Source: Arthrobacter citreus (GTDB taxonomy: Bacteria; Bacillota; Bacilli; Bacillales; Bacillaceae_G). Taken from it: a stretch of DNA of 64,000 nucleotides. Below, piece after piece: positions 35,974 through 46,293 of the stretch (positions are counted from its first letter, which is position 1; every line of letters starts with the position of its first letter). The stretch spans positions 186,001 to 250,000 of the forward strand of contig CP053689.1 in NCBI GenBank assembly GCA_013200995.1. Direction: 5' to 3'. The notes below the pieces were generated by a model, which saw nothing but the letters and a program-made list of their open reading frames with translations, had not been told where the DNA came from and searched no databases. The translations under genes and the position numbers were made by a program.

Positions 35974-36832
35974 GAATAGTAATCTCCTTTTCTGTTCATA
36001 ATGAAAATAAAAAGAGTTGGTGTTACTTTATGTTTATTATGGCTGATAAAGACTTTGACAATCGTTTAGAAGAAAGTATTGAAAAAGGTAGAAAAGTTTA
36101 ATATTAATAAAACGTATCGAATTTAAATGGATATTAATATCTATTTATTCGATGCGTTTTTTATTTTTATCAATTTTTTTAACATATAATAAATTAATCC
36201 AATTGCAGTACCCCGGATTACTACACCTTTTTTATTACGACCTTTTCTTAACTCCCTTAAATTACTACTATTCGCTACCAAATTTTCACTTTCCTTTTTT
36301 GAGTATTCCACTTGCCTTATAAATATAAATTTATGTAATGTTAATGATTTTAAGCCCTGCACTTCGTTACGGTCTGTAAGTATTATTTTTCATTTGTAAA
36401 CTCCTATCAAAATATTACTTTATCTACTGTACCCCTATCCCAATTTTCTATCTAAATTTTTTTTCTGTTTATTTTAATGTTCTTGAATTTTGTTTTTTTG
36501 GATGTTTTACTGCTTAAATAGTATTTAAACTAACATTTTGATTTAATCTTATTGAGATAGCCTATTTCAATATCTCTAATTTCTAATCAAACGTTTGTTT
36601 AAGAAGTATTTATGACTCAAATACTCTCCGATCTTCTCCGAATATCTCTTTCAAAAATGGATGTGCCAGCAGCCCTCTCGCAGGCTCGATGCCTGCTTAT
36701 ATTCAAAGAAAAGCATATGCTTTTCTTCCATGCGTAAAGAAATCGCATCATTGATCCCCTTCTCGCTTTTTCATCTTCCTAAATAAATGCTTCTATAATG
36801 AAGCAAAAAGGGAGAAATATCTCCCCCCTTTT
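35974..36832. other. Region with only doubtful short ORFs and a 22-bp palindrome
   Basis: A weak 73-codon frame on the minus strand (36362-36141) starts with GTG and has no good ribosome binding site. A 20-codon frame on the plus strand (MADKDFDNRLEESIEKGRKV, 36043-36102) also has none. A perfect 22-bp palindrome (AAGAAAAGCAT/ATGCTTTTCTT) lies at 36706-36727, and a hairpin GCAGGC-tcgat-GCCTGC at about 36680-36696. Both are in a locally G+C-richer patch just downstream of radC. Confidence 0.4.
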
Positions 36833-37285
36833 TTACATCTTCCCGTGTTCTTTCAAGCTGTAATAATTCCCCTTATAGCTAACGATAATATGGTCAAGTA
36901 CTTCAATTCCCATGATTTTCCCTGCTTCTACAAGTCGTTTTGTAACTTCTATATCTTCCCTACTCGGTGTACTATCGCCGCTTGGATGCTGATGGCTGAC
37001 AATTATGGAAGTTGCATTGTTTAAAATAGCACATTTCATAACGTCTCTGGGATGAACGACGCTTGCATTTAAACTTCCTACATGTGCTTTATGTAATCCT
37101 ACAACTTCATTTTTGGTATTCAACATAAGCACAAGAAATACTTCCCTGTCTTCGTCTGCGATAAAGGAAGCCGCTAATTTTTGTGCTTCTATTGGCGATG
37201 TAATTCGACCGAATGCAAACGTTTCTGATACTTCCCTAATTTCCTGCTTAATTCGTACCACTTCAAAGATTGATGTTAATTCCAT
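36833..37285 (-). CDS. radC: RadC-family JAB-domain protein
   Basis: 150-residue RadC (MPN+/JAB metalloprotease-like) protein of the short form common on plasmids, phages and integrative elements; it lacks the N-terminal HhH part of chromosomal RadC. The JAMM metal motif is intact: Glu in the earlier strand, then SHQHPSGDSTPSREDI with the two His and the Asp. I chose the ATG at 37285 after AAGGAG. The enzymatic role is unproven; such genes are usually near replication or mobility functions. It is flanked on both sides by G+C-rich hairpin clusters. Confidence 0.88.
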   Translation of the reverse strand: MELTSIFEVVRIKQEIREVSETFAFGRITSPIEAQKLAASFIADEDREVFLVLMLNTKNEVVGLHKAHVGSLNASVVHPRDVMKCAILNNATSIIVSHQHPSGDSTPSREDIEVTKRLVEAGKIMGIEVLDHIIVSYKGNYYSLKEHGKM

Positions 37286-37880
37286 TTCACAAAACTCCTT
37301 TTCCCTTGTTTTTTGATTTTTTTCTTCATTTTTTCTTTTGCCCAACGAAGCGACCATGTTCCCCAAAAGGGGAGGATTTTTCCCCTTTTGCAAGGAGAAC
37401 GAAAAACACGCATAGTCAATCGGTCAAGGGAAACAGCACAAAAAGTTTTTTGATGTTGCGATAGCGCCGTTAATCGAAAAAGTTTTTTGCCCCTTGATCG
37501 ATTGACTAGCCGACTTTCTTTCCTGCCGGTCAGGTTCGGGTGCCCTACCGGTGAGGAGAGTTAGTCGGCTTGCGCTGTTTTACGATTCGGTAGGCAAATG
37601 GGAAATATCACAAACAAAAAGCAGCCTTCATGGCTGCTCTCCTTTAATCTTTTATTCTTTTAATCTTTTGGTTTTGCGTTTTCCGGGCTCGTTCGGTATG
37701 GCGGCCTTGCCGTAAATGGAACAGGAACCTACGGCATGTAGACGTAAGGCGTACAGACTGTGGTTATCGGTCCATTTATACTGAAGCGACACATACGGAA
37801 TTGACAGTAAGGATTACTTTCCCTTACTGATCAGTCCGTCGTGCTGCCAACAGAGTCTATTCTTAACGTTCTTACTTGTC
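37286..37880. ncRNA. G+C-rich, hairpin-rich non-coding region upstream of radC
   Basis: About 500 bp that are visibly richer in G+C than the surroundings, with no gene. Paired segments include TAGTCAATCGgTCAAGGG (37411-37428) with CCCTTGAtCGATTGACTA (~37491-37509), AGCCGACT with AGTCGGCT (~37508-37571), AGCAGCC-ttcat-GGCTGCT (37621-37639) and CAGTAAGG with CCTTACTG (~37804-37831). On the minus strand the AGCAGCC hairpin is followed by TTTTTGTTT, like a terminator. It could be a structured RNA, an origin of transfer or a replication origin. The sequence does not decide between these. Confidence 0.4.
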
Positions 37881-37936
37881 GTTTTGAAAAAACTTACTTG
37901 AGGTGATAGGTTTTAAAGAAGTAATGATATTAGTCA

Positions 37937-38131
37937 TTGAGTTTGAGAGATGAAAGATTTCTATTCGCTTACTATATTCAAACAAAAGATGTACATAAAG
38001 ATGAAATATCCCCTAGTCCATTACTAACAGACAATCAACTAGATAAATTAAAACACTATTTAATGAATTGTAATGACCATACAGCGAACCTCGCTTCTAT
38101 ATTTAAGAAAAAAGATGTCATTACTTACTGA
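37937..38131 (+). CDS. Doubtful small protein, perhaps a gene remnant
   Basis: 64 codons from TTG with protein-like composition (SLRDERFLFAYYIQTKDVHKD). An out-of-frame ATG at 37924 has a GAGGTG about 20 bp upstream, so a frameshifted small gene is possible. No family recognised. Confidence 0.25.
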   Translation: MSLRDERFLFAYYIQTKDVHKDEISPSPLLTDNQLDKLKHYLMNCNDHTANLASIFKKKDVITY

Positions 38132-38654
38132 TTTGAATAAAGAACATCAAAGATATGAAAAAAATAAAATAATTAAAAAGTAGAAAAATACATATAAAAT
38201 ATTCTGGAAATATTCCTTCTTCCGCTAAAGGACCAGATTGTTGATAAATAATTATTTGTCTACGTCAAGTGAGGTGTACATACCTCAAAATTGGTAATAC
38301 AGAGTGTGGAATAATGTTAGGTTTAGAATAATTAGAAAAACTGAGAATTTTTTTATGTATGATAAACTGAAGGCTGACTCAAAATGTCTATGAAAGACGA
38401 CTTTTTGAGTCAGCCTCATATAAAAACAATTCTTAAATTCAAATTATTATGTCAGTTTAATTTCATTGGAGCTAATAGGCTTTAGCCAGTTGGATTCATA
38501 ACATTGCATGGAATATCAAATCTTTCACCCATGGTAGACTTTCATGCCACAGTGTGGAACCATCAAATGAATGAAAATAGTAATTTTCAGGATAGTTCTA
38601 TAAAAAAAAGCTATCTAATTGAAATGATAGCTCTAAATATTAACTATGAATTCA
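38132..38654. other. Intergenic region with MITE-like hairpin and a coding relic
   Basis: A perfect 14-bp inverted repeat AGGCTGACTCAAAA / TTTTGAGTCAGCCT at 38371-38416 (18-base loop) resembles the end sequences of small insertion-derived hairpins of Bacilli. A minus-strand frame around 38500-38590 reads like protein (FDGSTLWHESLPWVKDLIFH), then stops, and is probably a relic. A terminator for the thioesterase gene lies at 38603-38632 (AGCTATC / GATAGCT, T-run on the minus strand). Confidence 0.5.
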
Positions 38655-39110
38655 TTATAATTGTTCGTCAAGCTCAATAAAATAGTGGTCCTTACGATAA
38701 GAAACTGCCTCCATTGTTGCTATTAGATTTTCTTCGTGGAAAATTTCTATATGATAAAACCCAGTCCGGAAGTTTCGTCTGACTTCGGTTGCACGAGCAA
38801 CTATTTTGTCTCCTGGTTTAGCTGCTTCGATAAAATGGATTGTGGTTGACAGTCCTACTGAGATCTTCCCATATGCATTACAAGCTACCGAAAAAGCATG
38901 GTCGGCTAAAGCATACATAATTGCTCCATGTACGGTTCCATAAGCATTTACCATATGGTCCTGAACTTCTAACATTGCTTCTGCAAAACCAGCTTCAAAT
39001 TTTAATAACTCTATTCCTAGTGATTGAGCATACGGATCATTTTTTACTTGTTTATAAATTTGATCATAGTATTTTTCATAAATTTGATACTCATCAATTT
39101 TTTTCTTCAC
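38655..39110 (-). CDS. PaaI-type hotdog-fold thioesterase
   Basis: 151-residue single hotdog-domain acyl-CoA thioesterase of the PaaI family. The core helix region (NAYGTVHGAIMYALADHAFS) holds the conserved Asn-His-Gly and downstream Asp typical of this family. The following strands (GLSTTIHFIEAAKPGDKIVARA) complete the fold. It starts with GTG after AAGGAG. The substrate is probably a phenylacetyl- or other aromatic-CoA; no catabolic genes are adjacent. Confidence 0.85.
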   Translation of the reverse strand: MKKKIDEYQIYEKYYDQIYKQVKNDPYAQSLGIELLKFEAGFAEAMLEVQDHMVNAYGTVHGAIMYALADHAFSVACNAYGKISVGLSTTIHFIEAAKPGDKIVARATEVRRNFRTGFYHIEIFHEENLIATMEAVSYRKDHYFIELDEQL

Positions 39111-39189
39111 GATAGTAAACTCCTTATATAAAAATACATTAAATATTTTCTTTGTCTAATAGTAAAACAAATTAATTAAACCATTTCCA

Positions 39190-40171
<982 letters not shown>

Positions 40172-40313
40172 TTGAAAACCTCTTTAAATATTGTTTTTGA
40201 GTAAGAATATGAATGTCATATACTTACTAAATATCCAGTAGATTTGCCGAAATAACACATAATTGTCGTAATAAAAATAAAATATATCTTTTAAAAGCAA
40301 CAAATATATTTTC

Positions 40314-41531
40314 TTAACTAAATTTCCTTGGAATCGAGTGTGATTTACTATTTTTAGATATAGTAAAATATATAAAGACTGACAACATACTCGTTGTGAA
40401 AATAATTACTCCGTAAGGTACTGCAGAATATTCACCTGCAATCCCCACAAGCGGGGATGTTATTGCGCCCAATAAAGTTGGCACGACACCCAATAGTGCG
40501 GCAGCACTACCTGCGATGTGTCCCTGTGATTCCATTGCTAATGCAAAAGAAGTCGGACCTGTAATACCAACGGCAGAGTTTAATAAGGAAAGCGGAATGA
40601 CTAACATTATTAATGGACCATGTAAAAAGACATCCATCAAGACGATCACTCCAGATATAAAGGCTATTAAAAGGCCGATAAACAGAATACTATCTTCCTT
40701 AACTCGCCCAGCTAATATCTTCACAAGTTGAGCCCCTAGAATTAAACTAATTCCATTTAAAGCAAAAAGCATAGAAAACACTTGGGGTGATACGCCATAA
40801 ATATTTTGATAAATAAACGTGGCTCCGGATATATAGGCAAAAACACCTGAAAACAATACCCCTTGAACAAAAGCATATCCAATGAATTTCCTATCTTTTA
40901 GTAACTCTTTAAAATTCCGTAATAATCCCATGAAGTCACTAGAGACACGCCGTTCTTTAGGTAGACTTTCTTTGATTTTCCATGTAGTTATAGTTGATAA
41001 TATAATTCCGAAGATCCCCAAAAAGATAAATATCCCAACCCAAGAGACAAAAGAAATTACAACACTTCCCGCAAGTGGTGCAATTAATGGAGCAAGATTA
41101 CCGATGACTGTTAAAAGTGAAAAAAACTTTGTCAGTTCAATGCCGCTATATAAATCCCTAACGATTGCACGAGAAATTACAATACCGGCTGAACCAGAAA
41201 ATCCTTGTATGAAACGCAAAATAATAAATATCGTGATATTAGGTGCGAAAGCACATGCAAACGAAGAAAAAGCGTACACGATCATAGAAATAAATAGAGG
41301 TTTGCGCCTGCCATGAACGTCACTTAATGCACCCATCATAATTTGACCGAATGCTACTCCTAAAATACAAGTGGTCAAACTTGCTTGAACAATTGTAGCC
41401 TTTGTTTCAAAATAGCCCATCATGTCAGGAAATGATGCTAAATACATATCAATAGTAAACGGTCCAATTGCAGAAAATACGGCCAACAATATAGCGAAGA
41501 CAAGCGAATAATTAGTCGACTTTGATTCCAC
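40314..41531 (-). CDS. Bcr/CflA-type MFS drug exporter
   Basis: 405-residue major facilitator with 12 predicted membrane helices, DHA1 Bcr/CflA group. The loop 2-3 motif GALSDVHGRRKPLF and motif C-like glycine-rich helix 5 are present; TIDMYLASFP in helix 1 is typical of the group. I chose the GTG at 41531 after GAGGAG. It lies downstream of the MarR gene on the same strand, and its promoter contains an 18-bp palindrome that matches the one before that regulator gene. Confidence 0.87.
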   Translation of the reverse strand: MESKSTNYSLVFAILLAVFSAIGPFTIDMYLASFPDMMGYFETKATIVQASLTTCILGVAFGQIMMGALSDVHGRRKPLFISMIVYAFSSFACAFAPNITIFIILRFIQGFSGSAGIVISRAIVRDLYSGIELTKFFSLLTVIGNLAPLIAPLAGSVVISFVSWVGIFIFLGIFGIILSTITTWKIKESLPKERRVSSDFMGLLRNFKELLKDRKFIGYAFVQGVLFSGVFAYISGATFIYQNIYGVSPQVFSMLFALNGISLILGAQLVKILAGRVKEDSILFIGLLIAFISGVIVLMDVFLHGPLIMLVIPLSLLNSAVGITGPTSFALAMESQGHIAGSAAALLGVVPTLLGAITSPLVGIAGEYSAVPYGVIIFTTSMLSVFIYFTISKNSKSHSIPRKFS

Positions 41532-41575
41532 TTCAAAACATCTCCTCACAAATTTTTTATTCCCTCGCCTCTCAT

Positions 41576-41593
41576 TACATAGATATCTATGTA
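41576..41593. promoter_or_regulatory. MarR operator before the MFS exporter
   Basis: Perfect 18-bp palindrome TACATAGATATCTATGTA. The core TAGATATCTA is shared with the site at 42040 upstream of marR. Confidence 0.7.
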
Positions 41594-41607
41594 TATTACA
41601 AAAAAAA

Positions 41608-42030
41608 TTAGAACCTTTTTAGGACTTTTTCTAACAAGTATTCCAACCTTTCTTTTTCTTCTGTTATTAAATCACCATAAATAACCGTGTTTAATTTATC
41701 TGAAATGTCATTAAAAATCGGCTTCAAACTAATACCTAATTCCGTAAGATTGACTAAAGTTACTCTACTATCCTCCTTACTCTTTATTCTTACTACATAA
41801 CCAAGTTTTTGTAACTTATCTACTAATACTGTTACTGTCGGCTGAGTACGATGAATTTTTCCAGCCAGTTCCTTCACGGATAAGCCATTTTTTTCGTATA
41901 GGCACACTAAGATATCTCCATGAGAAGGAGCAATACCATTCACGCCGTGATTGTTAAGTTCCGTCAAAATTAAATTATTTACTGCGTCTCTAATCTTTCC
42001 AACAATTGATGCTGTGTTATATTTTATCAT
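41608..42030 (-). CDS. MarR-family repressor of the MFS exporter
   Basis: 140-residue winged-HTH regulator. The recognition region (LSVKELAGKIHRTQPTVTVLVDKLQKLGYVVRIKSKEDSRVTLVNLTELG) has the full MarR pattern including the wing. It sits immediately upstream of the exporter, and both genes have near-identical palindromes before them, so it probably represses itself and the pump until a toxic ligand binds. Confidence 0.85.
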   Translation of the reverse strand: MIKYNTASIVGKIRDAVNNLILTELNNHGVNGIAPSHGDILVCLYEKNGLSVKELAGKIHRTQPTVTVLVDKLQKLGYVVRIKSKEDSRVTLVNLTELGISLKPIFNDISDKLNTVIYGDLITEEKERLEYLLEKVLKRF

Positions 42031-42039
42031 GCATTAATT

Positions 42040-42059
42040 ATATATAGATATCTATATAT
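42040..42059. promoter_or_regulatory. MarR operator before marR
   Basis: Perfect 20-bp palindrome ATATATAGATATCTATATAT, 10 bp upstream of the marR start codon, sharing the TAGATATCTA core with the exporter operator. Confidence 0.7.
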
Positions 42060-42136
42060 TTTCAAGGGAAATATGCTAAATTTATAACTATTTAGCCACT
42101 TAAAATCGACCTACCCCATCATGTTGTTCAACTAAA

Positions 42137-42748
42137 TCATGAATTGTACACGGAATCATATTTATCCATATCAAAAAAGAATTCTAAATAATGATTATCT
42201 GGGTCTAAACAGTAAACTGCAATATTACCACCAATCTCACCATCACCCTCATGGCTATGTTTTACTGGACCGTAGCTTATAAACACATTTTTTTCTTTTA
42301 AACGTTGAGCAAATTCAAAGGACGAGCGATGCTCTTCAATTTCAAAAGCAATATGAAAATATCCATTGGTTGACGGAATGATTTTTTTACCACCAGCATC
42401 TCTTCTTTCTACTAAAACAAGAGCTTTTCTTTGATTCTTCGTATTTAGTAGAGCACAACGTATTAATTGATTCGGTAATGCCTCAACTTCAAATTGATCA
42501 GTAATATTTTCTAAAGTGAAGCCTAACTTTTCTACATACCAATTTATTGAATTCTCTAAATCAGATACGTATATAGCCACTCTTTCAATGTGTGAAATTA
42601 ACGACGTTTTTGTTACTGGGTATTCTTCAGTTTTATTCAATCGCCTTTTCCCAGAAATCGTTGAAGGTAACAAAATTAGCTCTCGTATTAATTTAATTTT
42701 TAACAAAGGACTTATATAAGTCTGTAATTTACTTATTTGTTTTGCCAT
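42137..42748 (-). CDS. VOC-family (glyoxalase/dioxygenase-like) protein
   Basis: About 203 residues. The C-terminal ~140 residues form a vicinal-oxygen-chelate domain: SHIERVAIYVSDLENSINWYVEKLGF, then FHIAFEI and DPDNHYLEFFFD with the metal-type His and Glu. The basic N-terminal ~60 residues are unassigned. I chose the ATG at 42748 after AAAGGAT. It follows another VOC gene by 16 bp and the nitroreductase gene, forming a three-gene operon probably used against electrophilic or quinone-like compounds. Confidence 0.78.
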   Translation of the reverse strand: MAKQISKLQTYISPLLKIKLIRELILLPSTISGKRRLNKTEEYPVTKTSLISHIERVAIYVSDLENSINWYVEKLGFTLENITDQFEVEALPNQLIRCALLNTKNQRKALVLVERRDAGGKKIIPSTNGYFHIAFEIEEHRSSFEFAQRLKEKNVFISYGPVKHSHEGDGEIGGNIAVYCLDPDNHYLEFFFDMDKYDSVYNS

Positions 42749-42764
42749 TACTTTAATATCCTTT

Positions 42765-43199
42765 CTATTCAACGACTTCAATTACATGTCCGTTTGGATC
42801 CTTAAAGTGAATTGCTTCTTGTTCATTATAAAATATTGGTAACACTCTTCCGTTGAAATATGGTACATGAAAAGATTTTAATCGCCTTTTCACTTCATCT
42901 ATACTAACTCCGTTTGCTAATTTAAGCGTGTAATGATTCCATTGGTCACAATCAATTTTCACTTTAGGGCTTTGTACTAAACAAATATCATGATGATAAC
43001 GACCAAAACTAAAAAACTTCATAGTATTCCCTACGATCCTCATTGCTGCACTACTATCTGGATGAGCAGTGGCTGAACATTTTAGATCAAAAATCTTTTC
43101 ATAAAAACGTTGTGATTCTTGCAAATCATTTACATAAAAAACTACATGTTGTAGTTTGGCTAATTCAGGGTAATTTTCACGTTTCAAATTGTTTTTCAT
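42765..43199 (-). CDS. VOC-family protein
   Basis: 144-residue single VOC domain: LQHVVFYVNDLQESQRFYEKIF at the start and HFKDPNGHVIEVVE at the end carry the paired metal ligands. Perfect AGGAGGA before the ATG. Middle gene of the nitroreductase-VOC-VOC operon. The exact substrate is unknown. Confidence 0.82.
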   Translation of the reverse strand: MKNNLKRENYPELAKLQHVVFYVNDLQESQRFYEKIFDLKCSATAHPDSSAAMRIVGNTMKFFSFGRYHHDICLVQSPKVKIDCDQWNHYTLKLANGVSIDEVKRRLKSFHVPYFNGRVLPIFYNEQEAIHFKDPNGHVIEVVE

Positions 43200-43225
43200 T
43201 GAAATATCCTCCTGATATAGTGTAA

Positions 43226-43981
43226 TTATTTATCTGATAAAAATCTTTTTAACGCAAATTTTATGAAGCCAATTTTAGAAGTAGGAATTTGTTTGATTAG
43301 ATCGAGACACTTTTGAGACCAGTTAATTACTCTTTTATTATCCGTTCTTGCTGCATAATAATTATTCATTGTGTTATCGTACTGAATAAGCAACTCTTTT
43401 TGTGCTTCCTCATCTTGATTGTATTCATTTTGAAAATATACTGCATGTAATGGCAGTCGAGGTTTTTGTTCAGGTGTACTATCTGGTACACCAATGCAAA
43501 GACCAAATAAAGGTATTACATTTTTCGGTAGTTTTAAAATCTTTTTGACAGCTTTCTCATGTTCAGCTATCGCACCACTATACACAACTCCTAACCCCAT
43601 TGATTCGGCAGCTAGAGCAGCATTTTGAGCTGCGATAGAAGTATTAATAGTAGAAATCTTTTTAAACGGACCAAATTTATGAGCTAATTTTAGTTTCTTT
43701 TTTTGTTCATCACTTGCTAAAACAGAAATTCGATGTAAATCCGAGCAAAAAATAAGAAGTAATCCATTTTCTTTCACCCAACGACCTTTTGTAAGTTGAA
43801 AAAGTTGTTCTTTAATTTTCGGATCCGAAATGCCTATTATGGCATAATCTTGCAAAAAGAGTGATGATGGTGCCATTTGTGCAGCTTTTATAATTGTCGT
43901 GATTTGTTCGTCAGTTAGTTTTATATCTTTAAATTTTCTAATCGATTTATGGTTCATGATTGTTTCTAATACTTTATTCAT
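43226..43981 (-). CDS. NfsA/FRP-type nitroreductase
   Basis: 251-residue FMN-dependent nitro/flavin reductase, full length. Family signatures: NHKSIRKFKD (FMN phosphate contacts) at the start, SIAAQNAALAAESMGLGVVYSGAI in the middle and GVPDSTPEQKPRLP near residue 170. First gene of the operon with two VOC proteins, divergent from a MarR regulator across two palindromic operators. Likely inducible by nitroaromatics or quinones. Confidence 0.87.
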   Translation of the reverse strand: MNKVLETIMNHKSIRKFKDIKLTDEQITTIIKAAQMAPSSLFLQDYAIIGISDPKIKEQLFQLTKGRWVKENGLLLIFCSDLHRISVLASDEQKKKLKLAHKFGPFKKISTINTSIAAQNAALAAESMGLGVVYSGAIAEHEKAVKKILKLPKNVIPLFGLCIGVPDSTPEQKPRLPLHAVYFQNEYNQDEEAQKELLIQYDNTMNNYYAARTDNKRVINWSQKCLDLIKQIPTSKIGFIKFALKRFLSDK

Positions 43982-44009
43982 AAATGAGTCTCCATTTCAA
44001 TTAATGTTT

Positions 44010-44086
44010 TTGTTTCCAAGAAACAATAATAGTATAAATCTACTTAAAAGTCAATTTTGTTTACTGGAAACAAAATAGGGTATAAT
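44010..44086. promoter_or_regulatory. Two MarR operators in the nitroreductase/marR divergent promoter
   Basis: Palindromes TTGTTTC-caa-GAAACAA (44010-44026) and ATTTTGTTT-actgg-AAACAAAAT (44054-44076) share the half-site TTGTTT. A TATAAT at 44081-44086 serves the rightward marR gene and lies next to the second operator. Confidence 0.65.
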
Positions 44087-44120
44087 GGTTATAATTGAAA
44101 TATGAAGGGATTAAATAATA

Positions 44121-44612
44121 TTGGATAAAATTAAGAAGAATATATTAGATGGATATATTAAATTAATTGAGAAAAACAATGAAGAGGATAGAGAAAAAAC
44201 TTGGTTAATTCAAAATTGTAAAAACCAAGAGTTATTAGTGATCTTGCAGGATGTTACTATTTTGATGTTACATGTATTAGATTTTATTCAAAAACATCAA
44301 CCAGTAAAAGGTATCACTGTTGCTAATGAATTAAGTATGCAGAGAGGTACTATTACGAAGATAACTAGGAAATTAGCAGAAAAGAATTTAATCATAAAAG
44401 AATATCTTCCAAATAATAACAAAGAAATCTATTTTAAGACGACTGAAATGGGAAATGAACTTTGTCATTTACATCAAATGCTCCACAAAGAAATAAACAA
44501 AAATTATGTAAAGTTTATTGATCAATATAGTAAACAAGAACTCATTTTCTTAGAGAAAATATTAGATGATTTGTCGAAGACTTCGTTTGTTAATTTGAAT
44601 AATTCAAATTAG
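44121..44612 (+). CDS. MarR-family regulator
   Basis: 163-residue winged-HTH protein. Recognition helix region: KGITVANELSMQRGTITKITRKLAEKNLI, then the wing (LPNNNKEIYFKTTEMG). It starts with TTG after GAAGGGA; no ATG lies nearby. It is divergent from the nitroreductase operon, with shared operators between, so it is the probable repressor of that operon. Confidence 0.8.
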   Translation: MDKIKKNILDGYIKLIEKNNEEDREKTWLIQNCKNQELLVILQDVTILMLHVLDFIQKHQPVKGITVANELSMQRGTITKITRKLAEKNLIIKEYLPNNNKEIYFKTTEMGNELCHLHQMLHKEINKNYVKFIDQYSKQELIFLEKILDDLSKTSFVNLNNSN

Positions 44613-44673
44613 ACTGGCTAAAAATATCTGATTGACAATAAAGTCACTAGTTAGAATGAATATTAATACATAG

Positions 44674-44706
44674 AGCCCAGAGCATTCATTTCCTGGGCTT
44701 TTTTGT
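44674..44706 (+). terminator. Terminator downstream of the second marR
   Basis: AGCCCAG / CTGGGCT stem followed by TTTTTTG. Confidence 0.8.
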
Positions 44707-45138
44707 GTGTAATTTCCTCTACATCCAAACGCAGGGTATATTACTCCTATGTTTTAAATATGAAAGGCGCCTGTGGCCTGATGATTGAAATGTAGTTCAG
44801 TTTCAAAACTACAATATTATATATATTAATATATATGACGTTATATATTCCATTTTTAATAAACACATATATTGTATTGTCAACTTTGATATTAAAATAG
44901 TTTAATATGCATATATTATCTTCTTTTATCTATAAGATTTCCGGCTCGTTCTGCCCCGACTACTATAATGATAAAACCATAAAAAAATTGGTCAACCAGT
45001 AATTTTAACTGGATGACCTTATAATACGAACGCACAAGGTTGTATTATCTTCAACTACTATAATACGCAAATGGTCCTCTCCTTCCATATTATAGAAACA
45101 AAACAAAGCGTCCGCAGTAACGAATCGCTTTGTTTTAA
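44707..45138. other. Intergenic region with two terminator-like hairpins
   Basis: GGTCAaCCAGT / ACTGGaTGACC at 44990-45018 has T-rich sequence on the minus strand, and AAAACAAAGCG / CGCTTTGTTTT at 45098-45133 ends the ABC export operon. TATATGACGTTATATA (44833-44848) is palindromic and resembles the palindrome at 51-68. No gene seen. Confidence 0.5.
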
Positions 45139-46293
45139 TTATTCATATCTAAGAGCTTGAATCGGTTCAAGCTTAGAAGCCTTGTTCGCCGGAAATACAC
45201 CGAATACAACTCCAACTAATAAAGAGAATACAAATGATAACAGCATGACAGGTACGGAAAATGCAATTGTCGTTCCTGTTGCTAAAGTAAATATTTGGGC
45301 ACTTATTACCCCAATTCCAACTCCTAGTATTCCTCCAAATGAACTTAATACAATTGATTCTATGAGGAATTGAAGAAGTATGTTTCCACGCTTTGCTCCA
45401 ATTGCTTTTCTAATACCAATTTCCTTGGTACGTTCTGAAACTGATACAAGCATAATATTCATAATACCGATACCGCCAACGATAAGAGAAATAGCAGCAC
45501 TTCCGCCTAACATTAATGTCATTGTTTCATTGACAGATGATGCTGTTTCCATTAAGTCTTCTTGACTGGATACACTATAACTATCAGCATCACCAACAAT
45601 CGTATACATTGTTTGTTCGATAAGGCGTGATGTAAAATTAACCATATCTTCATTATCTACCTTTACATATACTGACCCAATTGAAGTAGTAGATGCCAAG
45701 CGTTGTGCCGTGCTAAGTGGCACAATGATCGTACTATCTCCACTTGTTCCTAATGAACTTCCAACTGATTCAAGAACCCCAACAACTTTATAGGACGTTC
45801 CGTTCACCTTTACAGATTCTCCAACTGGATCACTTAGCCCAAATAATGTTTGGGCAGTGTCTGAACCAAGTACCGCTATTTTTGAGTGATTGTCATGATC
45901 TAAGTCTGCGATGAAACGCCCTGATTGCATCTGCAAATCACGGACATCTAAATAAGAAGAAGTTGTTCCTATCATTGACACTTGTGTGTTTGTTTGTCCA
46001 TTTTTTACGGTTACTCTTCCTGATACAGTTGGAGCAATTGCTTCAACACCACTGACATCCTGAATCTGATTTGCATCATCTTCTTTAAATGAAACATCTG
46101 AACCAGTAACACTTACAGTTAATAAGTTTGTACCAAGGCTGCCAATTTGATTTTTTACTTCTTTTGTTGACCCTTGTCCTATCGCAACCATGACAATAAC
46201 AGAGGATACACCGATAATAATACCCAGCATCGTTAGAAATGCTCTTATTTTATTTCCTTTAATGCTCTTTAGTGCCATTCTCATTGTCTGCAA
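45139..46293 (-). CDS. MacB/YknZ-type ABC export permease
   Basis: 384-residue permease of the MacB/FtsX family. One N-terminal helix (AFLTMLGIIIGVSSVIVMVAIGQGS), a large extracytoplasmic MacB_PCD domain (~45-250), then three helices at the C-terminus with the FtsX signature (VSERTKEIGIRKAIGAKRGNIL). I chose the TTG at 46293 after GGAGG, which overlaps the ATPase gene by 35 bases and matches the usual start of YknZ-like proteins. Third transporter gene of the operon. Confidence 0.87.
   Translation of the reverse strand: MQTMRMALKSIKGNKIRAFLTMLGIIIGVSSVIVMVAIGQGSTKEVKNQIGSLGTNLLTVSVTGSDVSFKEDDANQIQDVSGVEAIAPTVSGRVTVKNGQTNTQVSMIGTTSSYLDVRDLQMQSGRFIADLDHDNHSKIAVLGSDTAQTLFGLSDPVGESVKVNGTSYKVVGVLESVGSSLGTSGDSTIIVPLSTAQRLASTTSIGSVYVKVDNEDMVNFTSRLIEQTMYTIVGDADSYSVSSQEDLMETASSVNETMTLMLGGSAAISLIVGGIGIMNIMLVSVSERTKEIGIRKAIGAKRGNILLQFLIESIVLSSFGGILGVGIGVISAQIFTLATGTTIAFSVPVMLLSFVFSLLVGVVFGVFPANKASKLEPIQALRYE

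Noticed and set aside
36141-36362. 73-codon minus-strand frame starting GTG
   Set aside because: No ribosome binding site and uneven composition; mentioned within the regional entry but not called a gene.
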